Origin: Allomuricauda ruestringensis DSM 13258
GTDB taxonomy: Bacteria > Bacteroidota > Bacteroidia > Flavobacteriales > Flavobacteriaceae
DNA length: 64,000 nt
Direction: 5' to 3'
NCBI RefSeq assembly: GCF_000224085.1
Contig: NC_015945.1
Location: 3,650,501-3,714,500 of the forward strand
Within the stretch, counting starts at the first letter, position 1. Each line of letters begins with the position of its first letter. Made by a program: the position numbers and the translations under genes. The notes under the pieces are model-generated. The model saw only the letters and a program-made list of their open reading frames with translations. It was not told the origin of the DNA and did no database searches. Below are positions 17,201 to 25,876 of this stretch, piece by piece.

Positions 17201-17737
17201 CCCTATGGGCATGGTAATCTCAAAGTTACCGTCAAAATCCGTGGTAGTTCCTACACTCGTTCCCTTTGCGATAACACTGGCACCGGCAAGGGGAATGCCG
17301 GATTCGTCCAACACAAGACCTTTAAGATTGGTTTGAGGTTTTCTACTTTCAACCTTTTGTTGAGGAACCGAATTCTTAAGGGTAGTATTGTTTCTTTTCT
17401 TAATGACAATTTGCCTTGCAATAATTTCGAAGGTCAAATCGGTATCTTTAAAGACTTCCTTAAAAAAATCTTCCACACATAGGTTTCCACCAACTATGGA
17501 AATTTTTTTGTCAAGGTCAACTTCGGAAGCTTCGAAAAAAAACTTATACCCGGTGGTTTCGGTAATGGTTTCGAAAACATCACCCAATTTGGTGTCATCA
17601 AAACTTTTGGCAACCTTATCGTACTGTGCACAGGAAGCTGCACTCACCTGTCCAAACATGAACAGTAGGAAAAAGCAGTACATCAGGTTTTTGCCCAAAT
17701 TGGGCACCAACGCACGTATTGTTTTGGTTTTTTTCAT
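14213..17737 (-). CDS. SusC/RagA TonB-dependent transporter with STN signalling domain (PUL 1)
   Basis: A 1174-residue outer-membrane importer. After a signal region it has a secretin/TonB N-terminal (STN) domain at about residues 45-110 (DDTKLGDVFETITETTGYKF), a carboxypeptidase-like regulatory domain (GLVLDESGIPLAGASVIAKG), a plug (EEVVVVGYGTLAKKKVTGSV, then PLFVVDGIPI and GSRGGNGVLLITTKKG) and a beta-barrel ending in the aromatic GVNLKF. The STN domain is the part that talks to a FecR anti-sigma factor, which is encoded directly upstream. It imports the oligosaccharide bound by the SusD partner and senses its passage. Confidence 0.96.
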   Translation of the reverse strand: MKKTKTIRALVPNLGKNLMYCFFLLFMFGQVSAASCAQYDKVAKSFDDTKLGDVFETITETTGYKFFFEASEVDLDKKISIVGGNLCVEDFFKEVFKDTDLTFEIIARQIVIKKRNNTTLKNSVPQQKVESRKPQTNLKGLVLDESGIPLAGASVIAKGTSVGTTTDFDGNFEITMPIGTTIIQVSYIGYRSKEVNVSGQTSVTVTMEEDAAALEEVVVVGYGTLAKKKVTGSVVSVSTETITEVPALTPEAALIGQVSGVQVQEVSGEPGAAPNIRVRGSGSISAGNDPLFVVDGIPISRNLTSSSQLGGVANRRSTFQPPTINPLATLNPNDIESIQVLKDASAAAIYGSRGGNGVLLITTKKGSNGDEGVYSFDSYVSMQSVANKLDLMNAEELIDFTRDARNNAYLQSVEGASIDDPIGPGERGNGNYEMPESFLSWDGTDTDWQDLLFKTGVVQSYNFSYASPVKNKTSFYASTGYFSQTGIIEKAKFERYSVLLNLNSQLSEKLNLDLRLAPTVTENQRVPASSPYFATPPGIVYSGIVHSPTVSPYNPNGTINQLNNQSYLGSGTTTASNPLAIIEAVDDQIFQFQTRGTLGLTYDILPELSFKTFGGVYINLFNQDFYRANTLLYRNSADGNPYGQASSSTETNWLWENTLNWKKEFGNHYFDAVLGYTAQKDNLTLKQVLANNHPDDLVPTVSGGQVFGGTSVKEQWSLLSSLFRVNYSYKDKYLFTGTFRSDKSSRFGKNNQTGYFPSFSMGWRLNEESFLKGSETISELKLRASWGQTGNFEIPNYGAVGLLSPQNYNLGGNEINGLVQSTIPNPNLTWEKSEQIDVGIELGLFNNRVFLLADYYDTKTRDLLLNVAISSVSGFETTLRNLGEVQNRGFEVALSTKNFVGDFTWNTDINFAANTNEVLALNEGNEPIYSSGSAGVRHVTRVGDPIGSYYGYVVDGIYQSQGEIDNAPFDTQAPDPAPGDFKFKDIDGDGEITPDDRTVTGSYFPDFTWGINNRLTFKNIDFSFLVQGVEGNEILNLTSRHMKNGEANFNSYAIFNERWRSSSDPGNGSIPRADRESGNHGNNNRPSSFQVEDGSYVRLRNVTLGYTLPTEKFFGSKIQKLRFYVTATNLFTITDYLGYNPEVSSITTNSLTPGEDYGAFPLTKSFTMGVNLKF

Positions 17738-17798
17738 AATTAAATTTGTAGTTAGTTAGTAATTGTTTTTTGGACTATTGGTTTTCACTTCATAGGCA

Positions 17799-18977
17799 CT
17801 ATTGTTTATTAGGTTTTTCAATAATTATTAAATCATCTTTTTTCTTGTAACTAAAATGGGTGTGGGCCTGAATTGTCCTTAGGACATGATCAATTTTTTC
17901 CTCATCGAACATACCGGTAAACCGTCTTTCATCAAGCTCCTTATAGGTGTTGTCAATTTTGACATTGTATTGGCGTTCCAATCTTTTAATGATATTGTCC
18001 ATAGCTTCATTTTGAAAGGTCAAAATCCCTTTGGTCCAGGAGATATAGGAGGATACGTCAACATCCTCAACTGTAAATTGCCCCGTTTCCTTCAAACTTG
18101 AAGCTTTTTGTGAAGGTTCGAGCATCTGAAGTACCTCATGCCCTTCTTTGAGATGCTTTCCAACACCTACGGAACCTTCTACCAGTACCACTTCATTCCG
18201 TTCATCATCTTCATATGCAGAAACATTGAACACCGTCCCATAAACCCGAGTGTACATTTTTGAGGTCTTTACGATAAAGGGGTGGTTCGGGTTTTTGGCA
18301 ATTTCAAAATAAGCCTCACCACTAAGTGCAACCTCTCTGTTCTCCATTCCTTCAAAACTGGAAGGATATATCAAACTTGAACCGGAGTTGAGCATAACCC
18401 TTGACCCATCCTGAAGCGTGATGGTTAGCGTTTTGCCAAAGGGTACCCTTATGGTATTCTTCTTGCTTTTTCCAATGGATTTTTCATCTTTTTGGGTCAC
18501 CCCTCCTTTCACCAGCCACTTCAAGCTACTTCCATTATGGATTTGTAGGCTTTTATCAGATTCCGGGTCTATTGTAAATACTTTCCCGTTGTCCAATTGC
18601 AAGGTAATTTGGTTGGGATCCAGTTGTAGGTCATCAGAAACAGGGTTCAGAGATGCCTGGGTCAATAGAAAAAACAAGGAGGAACCTACCATAATGGTGA
18701 TGATGGCGGCATATTTCCAAAGTTCTTGTGGTAGATTTAAAGTCCATACTCCCTTATGTTCTTTCTCTTGTATAGCACCTAGGAAATGCTCAAAAGCATC
18801 CTCGGTCTCCCACGATTTATCCTCATAATTGACCAGAAAATCAGCTTGCACCAACTTTTTAAATACCTCCTTATTGTTTCCTTTTTGGACCCATTCGTAC
18901 AAAATGGCCAATTCTTCCTGAGAAGCTTCTTGGTTGATATATCTTGTAATTATCCTTCTAATATCAAGTTTGGTCAT
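17799..18977 (-). CDS. FecR-family anti-sigma factor (PUL 1)
   Basis: A 392-residue inner-membrane protein. A cytoplasmic N-terminal region (about 1-85) would hold the sigma factor, one membrane helix follows (LWKYAAIITIMVGSSLFFLL), and the periplasmic part has a FecR domain (TLQDGSRVMLNSGSSLIYPS) and a C-terminal STN-like DUF4974 domain (GILTFQNEAMDNIIKRLERQ). It receives the signal from the STN domain of SusC and releases the ECF sigma factor encoded just upstream. The gap to the SusC gene is about 60 bp. Confidence 0.95.
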   Translation of the reverse strand: MTKLDIRRIITRYINQEASQEELAILYEWVQKGNNKEVFKKLVQADFLVNYEDKSWETEDAFEHFLGAIQEKEHKGVWTLNLPQELWKYAAIITIMVGSSLFFLLTQASLNPVSDDLQLDPNQITLQLDNGKVFTIDPESDKSLQIHNGSSLKWLVKGGVTQKDEKSIGKSKKNTIRVPFGKTLTITLQDGSRVMLNSGSSLIYPSSFEGMENREVALSGEAYFEIAKNPNHPFIVKTSKMYTRVYGTVFNVSAYEDDERNEVVLVEGSVGVGKHLKEGHEVLQMLEPSQKASSLKETGQFTVEDVDVSSYISWTKGILTFQNEAMDNIIKRLERQYNVKIDNTYKELDERRFTGMFDEEKIDHVLRTIQAHTHFSYKKKDDLIIIEKPNKQ

Positions 18978-19126
18978 CTGAAATATTTTGTCACTTTATT
19001 AAGAGACGTGATATTTTTAAAAAACCCTTACAAGAATTTATTTTTTTAACACTTTTATTGAGAAGTAAACAGCAATTCACCTTAGATGTTACATAGAAGA
19101 ATTGTGAAAGAGATATTGAACGAATT

Positions 19127-19681
19127 TTAAAGGAAGCTGGTAAGTTGTGCCCTAAGACGTTTCATGGCCCTTGCCATGTGCACTTCAACAGTTTTGATGG
19201 ATATGTGCAGCTGTTCGGAAATTTCCTTGTATTTCAATCCTTCCTTTTTACTCAGGATAAAAACCCTTTTACATTGTTCGGGGAGATTGTCTATTTCTTT
19301 TTCCACCCGTTTAAGTCGTTCCTCAAAAAGGGAACTGTCCACTTCGGCAATTTCCAAATAGGCTTGTTGCCTTAGGCTTTCCAATAATTGGAGCTCCTTC
19401 TTCTTTCTACGTTGCGTATCTATGAACACATTATAGGCGATCTTAAAAACGTATCTTTTCAATTTGCCCTTCCCTACTTGGAGTTTGGAGCGATTTTCCC
19501 ATATTTTTATGAAGGCTTGTTGGGCAATTTCTTCAGACGCCTTGGAATCTCCTGAAATTGCAGTAAGATAATTGCAGAGTTCCTTGTGGTACAACAGGAA
19601 AAGGTGGCCGTAAGCTTCTTTGTGGCCTTTTTTTAACTGCTCAACAAGATACGGTTCGTGTTTAAAGCTATTTCGATCCAT
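19127..19681 (-). CDS. ECF RNA polymerase sigma factor (PUL 1)
   Basis: A 184-residue sigma-70-family protein with region 2 (YGHLFLLYHKELCNYLTAI, then ASEEIAQQAFIKIWENR) and region 4 (LPEQCKRVFILSKKEGLKYK, then EISEQLHISIKTVEVHMARA). It belongs to the Bacteroidota FecI-like group that works with FecR. It is first in the minus-strand order sigma, FecR, SusC, SusD, so released sigma should switch on PUL 1, possibly including its own operon. Confidence 0.95.
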   Translation of the reverse strand: MDRNSFKHEPYLVEQLKKGHKEAYGHLFLLYHKELCNYLTAISGDSKASEEIAQQAFIKIWENRSKLQVGKGKLKRYVFKIAYNVFIDTQRRKKKELQLLESLRQQAYLEIAEVDSSLFEERLKRVEKEIDNLPEQCKRVFILSKKEGLKYKEISEQLHISIKTVEVHMARAMKRLRAQLTSFL

Positions 19682-20266
19682 TTTTTCGCCATTATTTTAA
19701 AGGATTTGATATTCGTAAAAGCAATAAACCCTGGTTTGTTCAATACTTTTAAAGACCAAATCCTATCATTCCTAATACAAAGCCGCTACAATTATAAATA
19801 CTGAGCGAAATCTGTATAAACGAAAAAAGTGCCCTAAGCGGGAAAATTGAACCAAGGAGTTGGATAATTTTCCCAAAAGAAAAGTAATCATTGATTCTTT
19901 TACCTTAAAAACCAATAGTAATATTTTCCAAAAAACGTTAACAAATTATAAAAAAATCTTTAAACCCTCCCATTTTTTTATTTTTTCTACACTTATTTCC
20001 TAAAAAGTAGAAAGTTTCGATTGATTCCTTGGAGTTCCGAGGAGGGTTTGGTAGTTGCCATCCAATGCTAGGCAACTTTAAAACCTTATTTTTAAAAATA
20101 TTTTGCATTCCAAATATCATTCAATTGAGGCATAGTAATCAAACAGGCTAACCCTTATACTGTTTTGTACACTGGATAAAGGTGTGTTATTGTCTGTGTT
20201 TATTGGTATGTGTATTAAATTGTCAACCAAAGTGGAATTTTTGAATGACTTTATAGAGGTCAGTAG
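19682..20266. other. Intergenic region before PUL 1
   Basis: About 585 bp, mostly A+T-rich. It must contain the promoter of the sigma factor gene, but I see no exact TAnnTTTG box in the right place. A small inverted repeat, GTTGCC-N11-GGCAAC, lies near 20055. No frame here resembles a protein. Confidence 0.4.
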
Positions 20267-21114
20267 TTAGTTACTTATTAATTGTGGTTGATATATTTTG
20301 ACCCCTTGGACCATCTTGGTGATAAGGTTGTTGAATATCGTATCCTTGCTTTGGGAACGGTTGATCCGGAAGCAGAATTCATTGAAGTACCTGTTCAGGT
20401 TATCACCGCTGACCCAGGAATAGGTCGTCCTTATCCAGGATTTCACTTGGTGGATCATTGTGTGGAGCGTTTTGAAGTTCATTCCCTTTTTGCTCTCTAT
20501 CTAGGCAATGTCGTAAGCTTTTGCTATGGGCCTGTAGCCCTCCACTTGTCGGTCGTTACCCGTGCTTGTCGACTGATGTGGTTTATGAAGATGTATTGTA
20601 GGGACCGTGCGGAAAAATCATCGATCTTCATCGCATACATTCTCTTTACCCTGCCGTCCCGGGTAAGTTGGACGGCCGTCACCGCCTTCTTTTTCCTGCC
20701 ATCATAGCTCCTTCCCGTTTTTCCCTCGTCCTTTCCCCCAAGGACAAATTCGTCAACGTGCACTTCCCCGTCCATGGGATTGTTGCCGCTTGATGCCATT
20801 GCTTCCCTGACCTTGTGCATGAAAAGCCTGGCGGTCTTTTCCGTGACACCGTAGCGCACCGCCACATAACTTGCCGATAGGCTCTTGCTCGTTGTGGCCA
20901 TCTCGAAACAGATGAAAAACGCCTTTCTGACCCCGAACTTCACTTTATGGAAAAGTGTATCGGCAGTAGCGGATTCTATATGCCCACAGATATTGCACTG
21001 CCTGGCGAAGTCCTTGCGGATCTGGCAGGCAGTATGGTTGCAACGGGTGCATTTATATTCACTTTTGGCCTTTATCGATGCCAAATATTGGTGGATTTTC
21101 AGTTTAATATGTAC
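20267..21114 (-). pseudogene. IS1595-family transposase, frameshifted and interrupted
   Basis: The N-terminal zinc-ribbon (YKCTRCNHTACQ, then RQCNICGHIESATADTLFH) and the ISXO2-like catalytic region (GEVHVDEFVLGGKDEGKTGR, containing a DDE-type aspartate and glutamate) are intact. After VTTDKWR the frame shifts by one base to GYRPIAKAYDIA, meets a TAG where a glutamine codon would be expected, and resumes with IESKKGMNFKTLHTMIHQ and the family's usual C-terminus QVKSWIRTTYSWVSGDNLNR. The element is therefore dead. The frame is open to 21114 with no clear start. I could not identify terminal inverted repeats. Confidence 0.85.
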
Positions 21115-21352
21115 TTATATAGATTCTTGTCAACTCACACAACCATTGATAACCGAGACCGTTACCAAAGTTCAAATAAACGATGAATCACCAAACTCAA
21201 ATCTTACAACAATCTCCAATTTTAAATTCCTGATCAACCAGATTACCACGCAAACCATTTCTTGATTTTTATTTGTATTAAATCTAAATAAGATTTGTTC
21301 TCATATAGTTAATGTTTTATTTTCGCTCCTTATTTTAAATAAATCCAAATTA

Positions 21353-23737
21353 ATGAAACTCATAACTCTTGCTACGGCACTACTATTCACCTTTAGCGCA
21401 TTTTCCCAATCCAATCTAAAGGGGAAAGTTACGGATGAACAAAATCAGCCCCTAATGGGAGCCACAGTCTTTATTCCGGCTTTGCAAATAGGGGCCACGA
21501 CAGATCTTGATGGCAACTTTGAACTCACCTCCATAGAGGAAGGCACCTGGGAGGTCACCTTCAGGATGTTGGGCTATCGGACACGCGTAGAGAAACTGAC
21601 CTTTCCACAAAATGGAACCGTCCCGTTCACGGCGGTATTGACCGAAGACCTGAGCAGTCTGGACGAGGTCGTGATATCGGCCAGTAGGAACTCGGAATAC
21701 CTTTCCGAGATCCCGGCCTCTGTGACCGTGGTGGGAGAGGTCAAACTACAGGAATTCTCCAACTCCACCTCGAACATCAGTGAAATATTGGAGTTTACGG
21801 TACCCGGTCTGGCAGTGTCCACAGGAACCTTTTCCAATTGGGGGCAGACCCTGCGGGGACGTTCTCTCTTGGTAATGGTCGATGGGATTCCCCAGTCCAC
21901 TCCACTACGAAATGGGCAGTTGGGCATAAAATCGATAAGCCCCAATGATATCAGCCGGGTCGAGGTGATCAAAGGAGCCACCTCCATTTTTGGCAATGGG
22001 GGCAATGGGGGCTTCATCAACTATATCACCAAAAAACCGAACGCCACCGAAAAAATAGAGGGCTCCACCAATGTTTGGGGCACCTCCAACTTGGCGGCCA
22101 CCGATGACGCCCTTGGTTTTGGGGTGTACCAATCCCTCAAGGGCAAATTTGATAGGTTCAATTACTACATCAGCGCTAGCTACGAAAAGACCGGCACCAA
22201 ATATGATGCGGACGGAACCGTGATCTTGCCCACCTATGGTCTGGACAACACAACCATCTACAGTACCCTGGCCAAGTTGGAATACCAGATTTCCGATAAC
22301 CAAAACATCACTTTGGGCGGTAACCTGTACAAATCCGCCCAGGATACCCCTTTCATACCGGTTCCGGCCGAGTTCGAGGTCTTTAATGAAGAAGGGGATT
22401 ATTCCCTCAGAGCTGGATATGGGGTCGAGGGTTCTGTAGAGGGACAGGAAGCCACGGGATCCACCTTGGTGAACGGGCAGCTGAAATATAACTTGACCGA
22501 AATTTTTTCTGGGACCACCGATTTCACAACAGATCTATATTACCAGAACACGGAAAACATCTTCTTTTATTCCGATAAATTTGAAAATGGCGGTCAATCT
22601 GTCATCAATGCCGAGAAATATGGGCTGAGACCCAATTTCAATACAAGCCTCGCTGTCAATTCTATAACGGACATCTCCCTGACCTATGGCCTGGACCTGC
22701 TCCGTGACAAGACCAATCAAGGCCTTTTGGACGGCAGGTTATGGGTGCCGAACATCAAAATGTTCAGTTGGGCACCATACCTTCAGTCCACTGCAAAGTT
22801 CAATGGGACATGGGTGATGAAGGCCGGTCTTCGTTTCGATGACATGAACTTGGACATTGAGGACTACAATACGCTCCCCTATTCTCCCTTGGGGGATGGC
22901 AATTTCAATCCATCGGTGGCCGTAGAGGGTGGTAAGATAGGCTTTGACAACTTGGCCTTCAATGTTGGGCTCCGTTACATCAAACACCAAGAGTTCATTC
23001 CCTACGTGAGCTATTCCCAAGGATTCTCCATTGCCGATTTGGGTTCGGTGCTACGGTCCGCGACCGCGGACAATATCAATGACATCCAACTGGAACCAGC
23101 GGTGACCAAAAATTATGAGTTCGGCTTCCTGTCCAAGTTTCAAAACTTAAAATTTGAAGCTGTGGGATACTACAGCACCTCCAATTTGGGCACGGGCGTT
23201 GTATTCGATGAGAACATCAACTCCTTTGTCCCTTCAAAACAGCCCCAGGATATCTATGGTGGGGAAGTTTCCCTGGATTATTTTTCCATTGACAACAAAT
23301 GGCAACTGGGCACCTCCTATACCTATGTGGAAGGAGTGACCCACAATACGGGCAATGAAAACAATCTGGTCTATTTGGGAGGTGATGTCATTGCTGCCCC
23401 AAAATGGACGGCCTATGTCAATTGGGCTCCATCGGAAAAAGTGGGCACCTCCCTTCGGTTGACCCATTTGGGGGACAGGGACAGGTTTGATCCCTATCTT
23501 GATGCCAATGACAATTATACCTATAGGCACACCCAATTTCCCGTGGAAGGCTATACCTTGCTCAATTGGTCCGCGACCTATCGTTTGCAGTCCAATATAT
23601 CCGTCTCTTTGGCCATCAATAACCTATTGAACGAATATTACCTGCCCGCCAGGTCACAATGGGCAGCGCCCTTGCGCACCTTTACGGGAGCCGGGGAAGG
23701 TATCAATACAAAGTTGAGCCTTTTGTACAGTTTCTAA
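21353..23737 (+). CDS. TonB-dependent outer-membrane receptor, siderophore type
   Basis: A 794-residue receptor: signal peptide (MKLITLATALLFTFSAFSQ), a carboxypeptidase-like regulatory domain (LKGKVTDEQNQPLMGATVFI), a plug (LDEVVISASRNSEYLSEIPA, then VEVIKGATSIFGNGGNGGFI) and a beta-barrel ending in LSLLYSF. It has no STN domain. Its pairing with a PepSY membrane protein and the barrel segment AVTKNYEFGFLSKFQNLKFE fit the FhuA/FecA-like siderophore receptors. The ligand is not visible. Base composition is clearly richer in G+C than the PULs on either side, which together with the dead transposase on its left suggests transfer. Confidence 0.88.
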   Translation: MKLITLATALLFTFSAFSQSNLKGKVTDEQNQPLMGATVFIPALQIGATTDLDGNFELTSIEEGTWEVTFRMLGYRTRVEKLTFPQNGTVPFTAVLTEDLSSLDEVVISASRNSEYLSEIPASVTVVGEVKLQEFSNSTSNISEILEFTVPGLAVSTGTFSNWGQTLRGRSLLVMVDGIPQSTPLRNGQLGIKSISPNDISRVEVIKGATSIFGNGGNGGFINYITKKPNATEKIEGSTNVWGTSNLAATDDALGFGVYQSLKGKFDRFNYYISASYEKTGTKYDADGTVILPTYGLDNTTIYSTLAKLEYQISDNQNITLGGNLYKSAQDTPFIPVPAEFEVFNEEGDYSLRAGYGVEGSVEGQEATGSTLVNGQLKYNLTEIFSGTTDFTTDLYYQNTENIFFYSDKFENGGQSVINAEKYGLRPNFNTSLAVNSITDISLTYGLDLLRDKTNQGLLDGRLWVPNIKMFSWAPYLQSTAKFNGTWVMKAGLRFDDMNLDIEDYNTLPYSPLGDGNFNPSVAVEGGKIGFDNLAFNVGLRYIKHQEFIPYVSYSQGFSIADLGSVLRSATADNINDIQLEPAVTKNYEFGFLSKFQNLKFEAVGYYSTSNLGTGVVFDENINSFVPSKQPQDIYGGEVSLDYFSIDNKWQLGTSYTYVEGVTHNTGNENNLVYLGGDVIAAPKWTAYVNWAPSEKVGTSLRLTHLGDRDRFDPYLDANDNYTYRHTQFPVEGYTLLNWSATYRLQSNISVSLAINNLLNEYYLPARSQWAAPLRTFTGAGEGINTKLSLLYSF

Positions 23738-23743
23738 ACTAGA

Positions 23744-23779
23744 GAAAACGGTGCCGATGGGAACATCGGTACCGTTTTC
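23744..23779 (+). terminator. Strong hairpin between receptor and PepSY gene
   Basis: A 16-bp stem (23744-23759 with 23764-23779; GAAAACGGTGCCGATG against its complement with one G-T pair) around a GGAA loop begins 6 bp after the receptor stop. No T-run follows, so it is more likely an attenuator or RNA-protecting stem than a full terminator; the PepSY gene starts 28 bp later. Confidence 0.6.
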
Positions 23780-23807
23780 AAATAATTTAGGTACCCTACC
23801 GACTACC

Positions 23808-24896
23808 ATGAACAAAACGATACGGAAAATACACCTTTGGTTGGGCCTCACCTGTGGGCTCATCGTTTCATTTTCCGGTCTCAGCGGCTCCCTTTATGTC
23901 TGGCAGCCCGAAATATCGGCACTTATCAATCCCGATCTGCTCCAAGTTGAGGATATCGGGGACCTGGACGAAAGGGCCATCATGGAAACCACAGCAAGTT
24001 TGTTGGCCACCCATGGGGATAGTATCAACAGTATCTTCCTCCCCTATCGTGAGCAACAGACCATATCTGTTCAATTCAATAATGGAAAAACCTGTTATTA
24101 CCACCCTGAGACCCATGTCTATCTGGGCGGGAAATCGGTTTCCATCCTCTTTTTTGAAAACCTGTTGGTCCTTCACAGGACCTTGGGCATTCCAACATAT
24201 GGCAAATATATCGTTAGGACGAGTGCCATCCTGTTCTTCCTGTTCCTGTTGACCTCGGGCATCTATATTTGGACAACATCCTATCGAAACAACTTGAAGG
24301 AGGGTTTTACCATAAAATGGAAGGGAAAAAGAAAGAAAGTCAATTTCGACCTTCACAAGGTCTTTGGGGCCTATTTTATGGTACCCTTGCTCATCATGGC
24401 TCTCAGTGGTTCCTACTTTACCTATAACTACTACTACAAATCGGCACTTAGCCTATTTGATGACAATCGCGACAGTACGGAAATAAACGTACAACAATCA
24501 TTTAGGCGCGGGGATTCTTTGCGGCTTGAAGATCATCTGTTAAGCGGAAATGAGGCCTACGCCCTTCGGGCCATCCACTTTCCCAAGGACACAGCGGATC
24601 CTTATAGGTTTCGGTACATCAAGGAACGGTTCATAACATCCGGGCTTCGAAAGACCAAAGAAGTGGAACTCGATGCCAAGGGCCGAGTTACAGTGGTGAG
24701 TGATTTTAGGACGGACCCCAACAGCAACCGAATGGCAACACAGTTCTACCCTATCCATATAGGAGAAATGGCCGGTACCATCGGCAGGATCTTGGTCTTT
24801 GTTTCTGGCTTGGTCCCATTACTGTTGTTCATAACCGGGCTCAACATATACCGGAACAAAAAAAGAAGGAAGACTCGAAAAAAGGACAGGATGTAG
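23808..24896 (+). CDS. PepSY-associated transmembrane protein, probable iron-uptake reductase
   Basis: A 362-residue inner-membrane protein with four hydrophobic segments: HLWLGLTCGLIVSFSGLSGS at the N-terminus, a pair in the middle (SAILFFLFLLTSGIYIW, then FMVPLLIMALSGSYF) and one near the C-terminus (ILVFVSGLVPLLLFITGL). This is the PepSY_TM arrangement, with conserved HxxxG at the first helix and DLHKVFGAYF at the third. Such proteins sit beside siderophore receptors and are thought to reduce or release iron. The ATG at 23808 is chosen because it precedes the conserved KIHLWLGL directly; the frame is open further to 23751 through the hairpin. Confidence 0.85.
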   Translation: MNKTIRKIHLWLGLTCGLIVSFSGLSGSLYVWQPEISALINPDLLQVEDIGDLDERAIMETTASLLATHGDSINSIFLPYREQQTISVQFNNGKTCYYHPETHVYLGGKSVSILFFENLLVLHRTLGIPTYGKYIVRTSAILFFLFLLTSGIYIWTTSYRNNLKEGFTIKWKGKRKKVNFDLHKVFGAYFMVPLLIMALSGSYFTYNYYYKSALSLFDDNRDSTEINVQQSFRRGDSLRLEDHLLSGNEAYALRAIHFPKDTADPYRFRYIKERFITSGLRKTKEVELDAKGRVTVVSDFRTDPNSNRMATQFYPIHIGEMAGTIGRILVFVSGLVPLLLFITGLNIYRNKKRRKTRKKDRM

Positions 24897-24993
24897 GGTC
24901 GATGACCTATCCCTGTTTTTTCCCTCTGTTGCCTTGGCCAATCGAGAATGGCAGCGGCTCCATGTTGACCATCCGTACCAAACAGATGAAACA

Positions 24994-25200
24994 TCAGCAG
25001 GCACAACTCCCCTGCTGGACCGGGGGGCATGGGACCGAACCGTAACTGCAAAAAACACAACAGTCCCCGGCTTTGGGCCTCAGGAGCATGCCACAGCTTT
25101 CACAATAATAAAAAAACTGGCAAGCATTGGTCGGCATTTCTTCTTCCTTTTGGTGGCCACATTCAGAACAGGTAATCTTGGAGCGCAATAAAACTTTCAT
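24994..25200 (-). CDS. GDCCVxC-domain small cysteine protein
   Basis: A 68-residue protein with eleven cysteines. It contains an N-terminal ITCSECGH zinc-ribbon-like pair, YYCESCGMLLRPK, and the signature GDCCVFCSYGS followed by CPP. This matches the GDCCVxC-domain (seleno)protein family, which often travels with mercury and other metal-resistance genes. Here the x position is phenylalanine and the residue after it is cysteine, not selenocysteine. It overlaps the end of the merTP remnant by 4 bp and reads on the same strand, which supports a former mer operon. It may bind a thiophilic metal; no enzymatic function is known to me. Confidence 0.75.
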   Translation of the reverse strand: MKVLLRSKITCSECGHQKEEEMPTNACQFFYYCESCGMLLRPKAGDCCVFCSYGSVPCPPVQQGSCAC

Positions 25201-25707
25201 TCTTCTACCTCGTTTTTATCGATTACGGTATAGCCGGCCGCCATAATGGTCCTTTCTATTTGCGGTATATCGGTCATTGACCCATCAAATTCGATCCACC
25301 CAAGTACTGCCACTTTTGTAGGAAGCTGTGGATGTGACGACCCCGGGAAGCTTGTCCACCTCATGTTCGATATGCGCCTCACAGCCCGTACAGGTCATTC
25401 CCTCAATGGGTATTGACACGGTCTTGAGATGAACATTCCCGCCACTTGTCATTTGTTTTTCCGCTTTTGGATAGAACAGGTGCACATAGTTGGGAAAGAG
25501 CAACATCGTACCTGCAAAAACGGTGACGATGCCCAAAAAGAGCTTACTCTGGACAAACTTTGGTTTTTGCTCTGGTTTGCATTGGCATTGGGCCTCTTTT
25601 CCCCGTCTTAGTTTTTGGAACCAGGCAAGACCAAGGACCAATACGGTGGTACCGATCAAAAAAGGGTGTATGGGTTCGAGCCATGTAATCGTCGTGGCAG
25701 AAACCAC
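25197..25707 (-). pseudogene. merTP-like mercuric transporter, truncated and frameshifted
   Basis: The first part encodes the end of a MerT membrane protein (WLEPIHPFLIGTTVLVLGLA, then LFLGIVTVFAGTMLLFPNYV) fused to a MerP heavy-metal-associated domain with the metal-binding box GMTCTGCEAH. After ASYKSGSTWVD the frame ends; the next frame carries on with EFDGSMTDIPQIERTIMAAG and YTVID, the rest of the HMA fold, so one base appears inserted near 25290. At the other end the MerT start and its first helix with the vicinal cysteines are missing; only GTG 25707 is available. Both defects indicate decay, unless the frameshift is a sequencing error. Confidence 0.8.
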
Positions 25708-25876
25708 ATCCGATTTATAAATATTTAAAAATCAATGTTTTGACACCTTAATCTTAAAGGCATTCCCGTTTAGAACACGGAAAGCAAAAAAAACTTTTGA
25801 ACACAAATTTAATGTGTTTCACGTTAGGTAAAAATACTTATAATTTTTTGTTTTTGGATTATAAAATCTTAAGCTT

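Noticed and set aside
19938..20120. A 60-codon minus-strand frame before PUL 1
   Set aside because: Low-complexity A+T-rich composition, no family resemblance and no clear leader; it lies where the sigma gene promoter should be.
20120..21300. Terminal inverted repeats of the IS1595-type element
   Set aside because: Only weak similarities around GTTGTGTGAG and GGTGTGTTAT were seen, too short and inexact to call.
21241..21352. A TAAGATTTG box before the TonB receptor as its promoter
   Set aside because: The spacing within the box is one base too long for TAnnTTTG, and no clear TTTG partner or Fur-like site could be fixed.
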